From contig JAUVZJ010000012.1 of assembly GCA_030602585.1 (NCBI GenBank), forward strand, positions 1 through 44,005: DNA of 44,005 bases, read 5' to 3'. The notes under the pieces were generated by a model. The model made no database searches, was not told where the DNA came from, and saw only the letters and a list, made by a program, of their open reading frames with translations. This document shows, one piece after another, positions 8,171 through 15,717 of this stretch; position 1 is the first letter of the stretch, and every line of letters begins with the position of its first letter. The position numbers were made by a program, and so were the translations under genes. The stretch comes from Candidatus Methanophagales archaeon. GTDB taxonomy: Archaea > Halobacteriota > Syntropharchaeia > Alkanophagales > Methanospirareceae.

Positions 8171-8749
8171 TTATATATGTTTCTCCCGTGGATGGCAGAC
8201 ATTACAGGTTTCTTCCTTAACGTTTATATCGTGGTCGTTATGACATGCCACACACTCGTATCCTGTATAATCAGGACTCTCGTAGGCACGGTACTCACTA
8301 ATCCTATGTGTCGTGTGCTCAATTGTAGGATGGCATTTAAAGCAGGAGATAGTGGGGTCAGAGATTCTTTCTGTCGGTATTTCGTGTTCACTGTGACATT
8401 CCATGCAGTATTCATTCTTTGGAGATGCGGGCGGCTCATTCTCGACTTCTTCAGCCATCTCCTCGAAACTCTTTCCTTCCACCATCCATTCAGCATGGTG
8501 AAGAGCTTCCCCTATATACAGAAATATTTCCGGTTTATGCGGCTTATGGCATTCGTGACAATCCACTTCCGCATGCGGTGAAATCAGCAAAGAGTCATAA
8601 AAAGGTTGCATTTCATGACAGTTCTTAGCGCAACTCTCCGGTTTGTGCATCTCTTCCTCTATGATGGGCATCACAACTGCCGCACCGCCGAGGACTCCGA
8701 TAGTAACCACTACGACCAGAGCAATAATGACCTTCTCACCTTTTTCCAT
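8171..8749 (-). CDS. NapC/NrfH-like hexaheme c-type cytochrome
   Basis: A 192-residue membrane-anchored cytochrome, a probable quinol- or methanophenazine-linked electron carrier by analogy with NapC/NirT/NrfH. The ATG at 8749 is favoured over a TTG at 8755 because GGAGGG lies seven bases upstream. A single helix (about 7-30) leads to the first heme site, C40-X3-C44-H45 with M47, which matches the CXXCHXM site of NrfH except for one extra residue. Canonical sites follow at C64-H68, C115-H119, C136-H140, C166-H170 and C182-H186. Both H45+2 (Met) and the SPHAEVDCHECH layout are typical of the family. It is convergent with ccmF and has its own promoter. The family usually has four or five hemes, so six is an elaboration. 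Confidence 0.85.
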   Translation of the reverse strand: MEKGEKVIIALVVVVTIGVLGGAAVVMPIIEEEMHKPESCAKNCHEMQPFYDSLLISPHAEVDCHECHKPHKPEIFLYIGEALHHAEWMVEGKSFEEMAEEVENEPPASPKNEYCMECHSEHEIPTERISDPTISCFKCHPTIEHTTHRISEYRAYESPDYTGYECVACHNDHDINVKEETCNVCHPREKHI

Positions 8750-8783
8750 ACTCAACCCTCCTAATCATATTCTTGGCTTCCAT

Positions 8784-8798
8784 TTTTTATACTCCAGA
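8784..8798 (-). promoter_or_regulatory. TATA box of the hexaheme cytochrome gene
   Basis: On the minus strand GAGTATAAAAAATGG spans this site, about 40 bases before the ATG at 8749. It leaves a leader of about 15 bases containing the GGAGGG ribosome site. Confidence 0.5.
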
Positions 8799-8825
8799 AG
8801 GATGTATTCACCATTATGCAAAATA

Positions 8826-8883
8826 CGGTATATAAAGTTTTCGATTTTTTTGCGTCGCATGAAAAAATAGAAAGTTTTATATA
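8826..8883 (+). promoter_or_regulatory. Promoter region of the Yip1-type gene
   Basis: Two TATA-like boxes are present: GGTATATAAAG near 8829-8839 and GTTTTATATA near 8873-8882. The second abuts the ATG at 8884 and would place transcription start near 8905-8908, implying that translation begins at the in-frame ATG 8908 instead. The first would allow the 8884 start with a leader lacking a ribosome site. Confidence 0.4.
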
Positions 8884-9474
8884 ATGGAAATTAGCCTTAG
8901 TGATGTCATGATACAAATGGACGTCTTAGGAAGGATACGTGGATTTTCGTTTCAGCCGTCAAAAGAATTCGCAGCATCAAAGGAAGACACGCTCAGTGAT
9001 GCTTTCAGGTATTACGTTCCTTTGCTGGCGATTCTCGCTGCAATCCTCGCAATCGTGGTGACTGCGGTGGTGTTAATGCTTGGATTACCGGGGATTAGTA
9101 AATTCGCACCACTGCTCGGTGCGGGGGCTTTTGTGGGCATAATCGCCGTGGGCATAATCGCTGCACTCTACATCGCTGTATGGGTCCATATCTGGGTGTA
9201 CCTGCTTGGCGGTAGAAAGGGGCTAACGCAGACTGTAAAAGCGATTACGTATGGCGCAACACCGTGCCTGGTATTGGGCTGGGTTCCGGGACCGAACGTC
9301 ATCATCGCACCGATATGGTCGCTTCTCGTTGTAATCAACGGTGTGATGGAACTCCACGAACTATCTCCTGGAATGGCAATCCTCGCGGTAATCCTTGCAA
9401 TCCTCATACCCCTGATTATCGCCGGAGCAGTTGTTGCCACATTTGCTGCCTCATTTGTTCCAGCAATGCTCTGA
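8884..9474 (+). CDS. Yip1-domain integral membrane protein
   Basis: A 196-residue protein of the Yip1/YIPF-type membrane family common in methanogens and their relatives; function unknown. An N-terminal segment with the family's RGFSFQPSKEF pattern (about 18-29) precedes four to five hydrophobic helices. The phrase VWVHIWVYLLGG and the later TYGATPCLVLGWVPG are typical of the family. Alternative in-frame ATG codons occur at 8908 and 8917; GTGAT lies just before 8908, so the first eight residues may be untranslated. It is monocistronic, between the cytochrome and the iron-sulfur protein genes, and nothing ties it firmly to either. Confidence 0.7.
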   Translation: MEISLSDVMIQMDVLGRIRGFSFQPSKEFAASKEDTLSDAFRYYVPLLAILAAILAIVVTAVVLMLGLPGISKFAPLLGAGAFVGIIAVGIIAALYIAVWVHIWVYLLGGRKGLTQTVKAITYGATPCLVLGWVPGPNVIIAPIWSLLVVINGVMELHELSPGMAILAVILAILIPLIIAGAVVATFAASFVPAML

Positions 9475-9489
9475 TTACAAATAACAGCA

Positions 9490-9518
9490 AGTTATTTATA
9501 CACCAGAGAAAAAGAGGT
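9490..9518 (+). promoter_or_regulatory. TATA box and ribosome site of the 9523 operon
   Basis: GTTATTTATA at 9491-9500 is a TATA box, and AGAGGT at 9513-9518 is a ribosome-binding site five bases before the ATG at 9523. Confidence 0.5.
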
Positions 9519-9522
9519 ATCT

Positions 9523-11556
9523 ATGAGATTTGGGATTTTCCTTTGCACCTGTAACGACACAATAGACATAGATTTTAGAAACGTTAAAAAAAGCATAAAG
9601 AAAGAAGTTGAGGTCATTGCCCATGACCAACTGTGCCAGGGGGGTTTGGATTATATCATAGACGACATCCGAAGATTGGAGCTGGATGGCATAATCATAG
9701 CTGCGTGCACAGAAAAGAAGCGTATCTTTGAACGGGTGACCTCGGGATTCGGATGTGATACTTTCTTCTTAAACCTCCGAGAACACTGCGGTTGGGTGCA
9801 TGGAAGAAAAGAAGCGACAGAAAAAGCAAAAAGTATGATAGAAGCTGCTATCAGTTACGTCACAATAAAAAACTCGCTTCCAGAACCTAAAAAAATCGGT
9901 TTGCACGTTGGATACGATGTGTTAGTGATAGGGGATGAGGATAGAGGGGCAATAGAAGTTGCAAAAAGTCTTTCTAAACTGGCAAATGTGCATCTGTTGA
10001 CAAATAAGATTCGAGAATGGTGTGATGAGCCGGAAATACATATTGGCTCGCTTAAGGGCATAAGGGGCGAAATCGGAGATTTTGAAATTGAAATAGAAAG
10101 AAATATGGATGTAGAGAAGTGCATATCCTGTGGACTTTGCGCTGATGCATGCCCGAAAGATTTGATAGGATATGATGCGCTGTACACAATCGGAGAGGAA
10201 TGCGATGAATGCGGCGACTGTATTGATGTGTGTCCAACGGGTGCTATTGATTTCCATTCAAGGGAGGTAATTCATGCGGGGCAGATTCTGGTGATTGAGA
10301 AGGAATGGAAAGGGTCACCACAATTCGGGATTCATATAGCGGCGGATTATGAAGATGCGCTGGGGAAGGCACTTGACGTTGTTTCGAATTTAGGAGAAAT
10401 AGAAAAGAAGAAGTATTTGGATTTAGATTTGGAGCGGTGTGCGAGTGGGCGGAGCGAATTAATTGGTTGTGAGTTCTGTTTACCCTGTCCCTACGAAGCG
10501 ATAAGGAGGGATGGTGCGAGGATGGAGTTCAGCGATGTGCGATGTCAAGGGTGCGGGCTCTGCTCTTCTTTATGCCCATTATCAGTTCCTCAACTATATG
10601 AATATCCTGACCGTTTAATATATTCGCAACTGGAAGACCTATTATCAGGGGATTTAGACGCAAAAGTTATTTTATTTGCCTGCTCAGAACACGTTGAAGA
10701 TTTAAATGCGGTTGGCAGGAAAAAAATTCGTTACCCGGCGTTGCTACCGCTCTTCGTGCCTTGTATTGATCTGGTATCAGAAACGCATATACTTAGCGCA
10801 TTTGAACTTGGAGCAGACGGCGTTATTCTGTGGGGATGCGAAAACAGCCATCCTGAACAAATCGAATCTGCGGTGAATTTTGCACGAATGACCTTGTCAG
10901 CCTTCGATTTAGAAGAAAGAGTGCTATTGATAAACGATGCTCAGTTCGACGTTGAAGAGTATGCGAAGATGATTGCCGATTTTGTAAAGAAGCTAAAGCC
11001 TTCTCATATTAGAAGCAAGAAGCGGGGAGAGATAGACTTTGCTAAACCTAAAAGGGACGTTCTGTTAGAACTGATACAAAACCTTCATAAGAAAACAGGA
11101 GTGCATCCAACTTTAATAGAGGAGAATACGGAGTTTCCGTTCGCTGACGTTTCTATCAATTCTAAATGCACGATATGCAATGCATGCGTGAACTTATGCC
11201 CGACAAATGCCTTAAGTAGGGACGCTAATAAAATCGCTTTTGTATATGGGCGCTGTATTGCCTGCGGCTTGTGCGAGCGAGCATGCCCGGAAGAAGCGAT
11301 TGATTTGAAGCGAGTGCTTGATTTTTCGCTGCTGGTAGAAAAAGAGGGAAAAAAACTGGTTGAATCCGAGCTTGTTGCATGTGCGGGCTGTGGAAAATTG
11401 TTTATGAGCAGGTCGGCGTATGAGCGAATAGCCGAGATATTAAAGGAAAGCGAAGGGAGCGAAGAAGAACTCCGGGTGGAGGACCGCTTGGAATTGCTCA
11501 GATATTGTGAAGACTGCCGCCCTTCAAAAGCGGTTGAGAAGGTGATGTATAAATGA
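9523..11556 (+). CDS. HdrA/MvhD-like multi-cluster iron-sulfur electron-transfer protein
   Basis: A soluble 677-residue protein. The N-terminal part (1-115, starting with an FLCTC phrase and containing DQLCQGG) resembles HdrA, but no FAD-binding GXGXXG site is evident. Ferredoxin-type clusters follow: C200/203/206/210 with C227/230/233/237, then C316/319/322 with C341/344/347/351. Residues 380-490 resemble the MvhD/FrhD delta subunit, with C387, C414 and C439 in the GADGVILWGC context. A second ferredoxin pair uses C549/552/555/559 and C578/581/584/588. C620/623 and C662/665 could bind zinc or iron. It overlaps torD by four bases and precedes the molybdoenzyme genes. I infer it links cytoplasmic carriers to the exported enzyme or helps its assembly; the direct partner is unproven. 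Confidence 0.8.
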   Translation: MRFGIFLCTCNDTIDIDFRNVKKSIKKEVEVIAHDQLCQGGLDYIIDDIRRLELDGIIIAACTEKKRIFERVTSGFGCDTFFLNLREHCGWVHGRKEATEKAKSMIEAAISYVTIKNSLPEPKKIGLHVGYDVLVIGDEDRGAIEVAKSLSKLANVHLLTNKIREWCDEPEIHIGSLKGIRGEIGDFEIEIERNMDVEKCISCGLCADACPKDLIGYDALYTIGEECDECGDCIDVCPTGAIDFHSREVIHAGQILVIEKEWKGSPQFGIHIAADYEDALGKALDVVSNLGEIEKKKYLDLDLERCASGRSELIGCEFCLPCPYEAIRRDGARMEFSDVRCQGCGLCSSLCPLSVPQLYEYPDRLIYSQLEDLLSGDLDAKVILFACSEHVEDLNAVGRKKIRYPALLPLFVPCIDLVSETHILSAFELGADGVILWGCENSHPEQIESAVNFARMTLSAFDLEERVLLINDAQFDVEEYAKMIADFVKKLKPSHIRSKKRGEIDFAKPKRDVLLELIQNLHKKTGVHPTLIEENTEFPFADVSINSKCTICNACVNLCPTNALSRDANKIAFVYGRCIACGLCERACPEEAIDLKRVLDFSLLVEKEGKKLVESELVACAGCGKLFMSRSAYERIAEILKESEGSEEELRVEDRLELLRYCEDCRPSKAVEKVMYK

Positions 11557-12215
11557 ATAAGGAGATAAAAGAAACTTTGGAGACAAGAAGAAACTTCTAT
11601 GCCTTTTTGTATCGAATGTATTTAGAGGAGCCGCCGAGAGAACTCGCAGATGATTTAGCGAACGAAAGGTTCTATTTTCCGGACATGACCGCATTAGGCG
11701 AGGAGTTCTCCGAGGGATTTCGTATATTAAAAGAATTCATGGAGAAGTGTAAAGGCAAAGCCGTTGATGAATTGCATGAAGACCTGATAGACGAATACAC
11801 TCGCCTGTTCATCGGTCCTCATAGACTTCCGGTGCAGCCATACGAGTCGTGGTGGGTGGAGGGTAAGCTGATGGGGGAATCGCTGTTAAAGGTGAAGAAG
11901 GTTTACAGGAAAGCGGGTATCGCTAAATCACGGGATTACCCAGAGCCAGAAGACCATATCGCATTTGAACTCAAGTTTATGCACTATCTGTGCGAGGAGG
12001 GATTATCGGCGGATAATGAAGAGAGAATAGCGGAATGCATAAATATGCAGAAGGAATTCTTAGCCGAGCATTTGTTAAGATGGGTGCCGGATTTCTGCGA
12101 TGATTTATACGAATGCGAGCTGTCAGATTTCTATAAGGGCATTGCAAAACTAACAAAAGGATTTCTTCTGCTGGAGGATGCGGTGCTCGGGGAATTATCA
12201 GGAATTGTGTTGTAA
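11553..12215 (+). CDS. TorD/DmsD-family molybdoenzyme chaperone
   Basis: A 220-residue all-helical cytoplasmic protein of the TorD family (PF02613 type). These chaperones bind the Tat signal of a molybdopterin oxidoreductase and hold it until the cofactor is inserted. The family signatures RLFIGPHRLPVQPYESWW (about 87-104) and PEPEDHIAFELKFMHYL (about 129-145) are clear. Its ATG overlaps the stop of the preceding gene, with GGTGATG as ribosome site, so the two are translationally coupled. Its expected client is the Tat-exported subunit at 12369. The gap to that gene holds a separate promoter. Confidence 0.9.
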   Translation: MNKEIKETLETRRNFYAFLYRMYLEEPPRELADDLANERFYFPDMTALGEEFSEGFRILKEFMEKCKGKAVDELHEDLIDEYTRLFIGPHRLPVQPYESWWVEGKLMGESLLKVKKVYRKAGIAKSRDYPEPEDHIAFELKFMHYLCEEGLSADNEERIAECINMQKEFLAEHLLRWVPDFCDDLYECELSDFYKGIAKLTKGFLLLEDAVLGELSGIVL

Positions 12216-12254
12216 ATTTCTTTGGGTTCTTTATAATCGGTATCTCGAGGTGCT

Positions 12255-12358
12255 TTCGCATGTATGCATAACATGTACATGTATGCGTAACACATATGAA
12301 GAACATATGTATTTATATAGTATGAAGAATCAAAAGTATTACCGTTGATAAAAGGAGA
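12255..12358 (+). promoter_or_regulatory. Repeat-rich promoter/operator of the molybdoenzyme operon
   Basis: Two 13-base direct repeats, CATGTATGC(A/G)TAA at 12259-12271 and 12278-12290, are spaced by 19 bases. They flank and share the perfect palindrome ACATGTACATGT (12271-12282). A further inverted pair, ACATATG (12292-12298) and CATATGT (12304-12310), follows. The TATA box TTTATATA is at 12312-12319 and the ribosome site GGAG at 12354-12357. The repeats sit immediately upstream of the TATA box, where an archaeal activator or repressor would bind. Confidence 0.6.
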
Positions 12359-12368
12359 TGAAATTCAA

Positions 12369-15155
12369 ATGGCGACAAAAACGAATTCTATATTCGGCGG
12401 TAGTGACATCAAGTTATCACGGCGGACATTCACTAAACTGACAGCTTTAGGAACGGCTGCGGCTCTTAGTGGAATCAACAGTGTCAGCGCTTATCCTGAG
12501 GGGCTCGAGTTGTTCGAAGAAGTGACTGCGGCTCCTGCGGCAGCGACGAATAAGGTAAAGAGTATTTGTTCCTTCTGTTCTGTCGGCTGTGGATACACAG
12601 GCGTTGTGGAGGACGGTGTGTGGACAAAGATGGAGCCCTGGGAAGACCACCCGATAAACCTTGGTGGCATGTGTTCCAAAGGCACTGCTTTGGCAAACGT
12701 TACCAACTCTCCGAGAAGGCTGAGGTATCCGATGGAGAAAGTGGGCGGGACGTGGCGAAAGATTAGCTGGGATGCAGCTCTCGATAAAGTTGCGAACAAA
12801 CTGAACGAAATCAGGGATACTGATGGACCTGACTCGGTGTTCTTCTGTGGATTGGTTCACGGGTCTAACGAAGAAGCGTATATGTTCAGGAAGTTTGCAA
12901 TGCTGTTCGGCACGAACAACATAGACCACCAGGCGAGGATATGTCACTCAACCACGGTTGCGGGACTGCTAAACACTTTCGGGCATGGTGCCATGACTAA
13001 CACCGTCATTGCAATGCAGCATGCGAAGTGCCACTTCTTCTTCGGCTCGAATGCCGCGGAGGCACATCCGGTGTTCATGCAGAAGGTTTTTGTGGCGAAA
13101 GAGAGGGGAGCAAAGATCGTTGTTGCAGACCCAAGATTTACGAGGACGGCAGCAATGGCGGACAAATTCGTCAGGTTCAGACCGGGGTCAGATATTGCGT
13201 TTTTATACGGGCTCATCAACGTGATTTTAGAGAACGGCTGGGAAGACACAGAATACGTCGAAAACAGAACATACGGATTCGAGTACGTGAAAGAAGCAGT
13301 GAAGGACTACACGCCTGAGGTAGTGGAAAGAATCACATGGGTTCCCGCAGATGATATAAGAGAAGTAGCGAGCATAATTGCTCTGAACAAGCCAAGCAAC
13401 ATAATATGGTCTATGGGCGCAACTCAGCATAGCGTGGGCTCTCAGATTATCCGAGCTTCTGCCATCTTACAATGTATCCTCGGCAATCAGGGAGAGTGGG
13501 GCGGTGGATGTGTCCCGATAAGAGGGCACTGCAACGTCCAGGGCGTAACAGACATGTGCGTTTTATCACACTTCCTGCCAGGGTATTATGGCGTAACGAG
13601 CGAAGGCTCCTGGGACTGGTATGCGAAGTGCTTCAGCGATACACCAAGCACGTCCGGGAAGATAACTTTTGATGAGTTGAAAGCGAGATTTGATACTCTC
13701 AATGGCGAGAGCATGATGACCAAGATAGGGTTCGCGGTATCAAGGTGGTACGAAGGAGTGCTAAAACCAGAAGCCGAAATTGACCAGCCACATAATATCA
13801 AGGCAGTTGTGCTCTGGGGTGAAGCCACGAGCTCAGTTACAGAGATGAAGAGAGAGAAAGAAGCGATGGAAAAGGTGGATTTGGTCGTGATAGTTGACCC
13901 GTTCCCGACAAGTGCCTCTGCCATGCCTGACAGGTCGGATGGAATAATATTGCTTCCCGCTGCAACTCGACAGGAGAATAGTGGAAGCGTGACGACCACG
14001 GGAAGGGAATGGCAATGGAGAGATACCATAATACCACCATTATACGAGAGCAAAACAGACATGTGGATTTTTCAGGAGCTTGCAAAGAAATTAGGTTTCG
14101 GTGACCATTTCGATTACAACAGCATAGAAGATGTAACGAGGGAGATCAACCTCGCAGTAAGACCAATTGGATGTCAAGGACAGACACCTGAAAGGATGAA
14201 AAGACAAAAGGAAAACTATCACACTTTCGACCCGTGGGATGGAAGAGCAAAGGGAGGTCCCTGTGACGGTGAATACTGGGGACTGCCCTGGCCTTGCTGG
14301 ACGACCGACCATCCGGGCACGCCAATTCTGTACAATGATAAAGCACCTGTAATGGAAGGAGGACATGACTTCAGAGCAAAATGGAAATATCCAGATGATG
14401 AGCCAAATGCAGGCGAGGAGATAGTGAGAGGCAACCTGCCTCCTACTGGTGATGGCAGCGGCACCATACACTGGACATACAACTATGCGAAAGACCCAAC
14501 AGGAGAAGTCAACGAGCAGGCACTCGCAGAGGGTAATCCACCGACTGGTAGAGGGAGAGCAATGCTAAGAGTAGCAAATACCAAATGGGTAGATCGAGTG
14601 CCAAAGCACAGAGAGCCCATAGAGAGCCCGGAACCCGACCTTGTAGCGACGTACCCAACGTATGAAGACAAAAAGTTCTACAGGGTCATGACAGAGTTCA
14701 AGACCGAACAGCAGAGGTCAATCGCAGAAAATCGTCACGTGAATTATCCAATCGTCTTGACGTCAGGGAGACAGGTCGAACATCATGGTGGAAGCGCTCA
14801 GACCAGGAACTCGGATTATCTGGTGCAGCTTCAACCGGAGATGTATGTGGAAATCAATCCAAAAGTGGCGAACGATATAGGTGTCAAGCACTGGGACTTT
14901 GTCTGGGTTAAGTCAGCACGAGGACAATGCAAAGTCAGAGCATACGTCACAGAGAGGGTGAATGAAAAGACGGCTTTCATGCCTTATCACTGGGCTGGTG
15001 TCTTTGAGGGACAGGATTATAAAGACAGATATCCAACCGATGGCGTTGAACTTGCCAGAGGAGATTCAGTAAATATTATTGCATCGCCAGGCTACGATGA
15101 GCAGACACAAATGCAAGAGACGAAAGTAGCGCTTTGTAAGATAGAAAAGGCATAG
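12369..15155 (+). CDS. Tat-exported molybdopterin oxidoreductase, formate dehydrogenase N alpha-like
   Basis: The catalytic subunit (928 residues from ATG 12369, preferred over an upstream TTG because of the GGAG at 12354) probably oxidises formate, or reduces CO2, outside the membrane. It has a twin-arginine signal (S17-R-R-T-F-T-K), then a [4Fe-4S] motif C67-X2-C70-X3-C74-X27-C102. The active-site phrase ends in C192-H193-S, followed by TFGHGAMTN and SNAAEAHP. That Cys-His pair aligns with the selenocysteine-histidine of FdnG, so this is a cysteine form. DmsA has serine and NarG aspartate at this position. The C-terminal dinucleotide-binding domain contains TSGRQVEHHGG and MPYHWAGVFEG. Downstream come beta and membrane subunits; upstream a TorD chaperone. 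The substrate is inferred, since related enzymes use other substrates. Confidence 0.85.
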   Translation: MATKTNSIFGGSDIKLSRRTFTKLTALGTAAALSGINSVSAYPEGLELFEEVTAAPAAATNKVKSICSFCSVGCGYTGVVEDGVWTKMEPWEDHPINLGGMCSKGTALANVTNSPRRLRYPMEKVGGTWRKISWDAALDKVANKLNEIRDTDGPDSVFFCGLVHGSNEEAYMFRKFAMLFGTNNIDHQARICHSTTVAGLLNTFGHGAMTNTVIAMQHAKCHFFFGSNAAEAHPVFMQKVFVAKERGAKIVVADPRFTRTAAMADKFVRFRPGSDIAFLYGLINVILENGWEDTEYVENRTYGFEYVKEAVKDYTPEVVERITWVPADDIREVASIIALNKPSNIIWSMGATQHSVGSQIIRASAILQCILGNQGEWGGGCVPIRGHCNVQGVTDMCVLSHFLPGYYGVTSEGSWDWYAKCFSDTPSTSGKITFDELKARFDTLNGESMMTKIGFAVSRWYEGVLKPEAEIDQPHNIKAVVLWGEATSSVTEMKREKEAMEKVDLVVIVDPFPTSASAMPDRSDGIILLPAATRQENSGSVTTTGREWQWRDTIIPPLYESKTDMWIFQELAKKLGFGDHFDYNSIEDVTREINLAVRPIGCQGQTPERMKRQKENYHTFDPWDGRAKGGPCDGEYWGLPWPCWTTDHPGTPILYNDKAPVMEGGHDFRAKWKYPDDEPNAGEEIVRGNLPPTGDGSGTIHWTYNYAKDPTGEVNEQALAEGNPPTGRGRAMLRVANTKWVDRVPKHREPIESPEPDLVATYPTYEDKKFYRVMTEFKTEQQRSIAENRHVNYPIVLTSGRQVEHHGGSAQTRNSDYLVQLQPEMYVEINPKVANDIGVKHWDFVWVKSARGQCKVRAYVTERVNEKTAFMPYHWAGVFEGQDYKDRYPTDGVELARGDSVNIIASPGYDEQTQMQETKVALCKIEKA

Positions 15156-15167
15156 GAGGGATAAAAA

Positions 15168-15710
15168 ATGGTAAACTATAAATTTGTACATGATAAAGAG
15201 CGATGTATAAGATGTGGCGGATGTTTTGCAGCATGTAAGCAACAGAACGGTGTTCCAGAAGACATAAGCAGAATCAATATAGTTACAATTGACGAAGGGA
15301 AATCGGGAGAGAGACATATAACGATGACTTGCATGCACTGCAATGACCCACCATGCGTGAGAGCCTGTCCGGTAAAAGGCATATCCAAGCGAGAAGACGG
15401 TATAGTCATTAACGATAAGGACAAGTGTATTGGATGCGAATATTGCAGTTGGGCGTGTCCATTCGGAGCGCCGAAGTATCCAGATACAGGACCTGCTGAA
15501 CTCAGGGGAATAATGGACAAATGTACATTCTGCGTTATTCCGTATGAACAAACAGATGAATACGGAACTTCGATACTGAGAGCGCCGAACCCCAAATGTG
15601 CAGGTTTCTGCGCAACTAAAGCACGTCTTGGAGGAGATGCCAGCGAGATAACAGCCACATATAACGAAAGAGTAGCAGGGAGATTGGTGGAAAGGCAAAT
15701 AGGGGTGTAA
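15168..15710 (+). CDS. Four-cluster ferredoxin subunit of the molybdoenzyme (DmsB/FdnH-like)
   Basis: An electron-transfer beta subunit of 180 residues carrying electrons between the catalytic subunit and the membrane anchor. Four [4Fe-4S] cysteine sets are visible: C13/16/19/23, C55/58/63/67, C87/90/93/97 and C119/122/144/148. These are the standard arrangement of DmsB, PsrB and FdnH. It lacks a signal peptide, as expected for a subunit exported together with its Tat partner. It lacks the C-terminal membrane helix of FdnH and so is closer to DmsB in size. AGGAGGG lies 7 bases before the ATG, and the gene follows the catalytic subunit by 12 bases. Confidence 0.9.
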   Translation: MVNYKFVHDKERCIRCGGCFAACKQQNGVPEDISRINIVTIDEGKSGERHITMTCMHCNDPPCVRACPVKGISKREDGIVINDKDKCIGCEYCSWACPFGAPKYPDTGPAELRGIMDKCTFCVIPYEQTDEYGTSILRAPNPKCAGFCATKARLGGDASEITATYNERVAGRLVERQIGV

Positions 15711-15717
15711 ATAGAGC

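Noticed and set aside
12345-12368. TTG start for the formate dehydrogenase-like gene
   Set aside because: The GGAG ribosome site at 12354-12357 lies downstream of this TTG and fits the ATG at 12369.
12369-15155. DMSO, nitrate or polysulfide reductase catalytic subunit
   Set aside because: The active-site Cys-His pair with TFGHGAMTN and AEAHP follows formate dehydrogenase. DmsA would have Ser and NarG Asp at this site.
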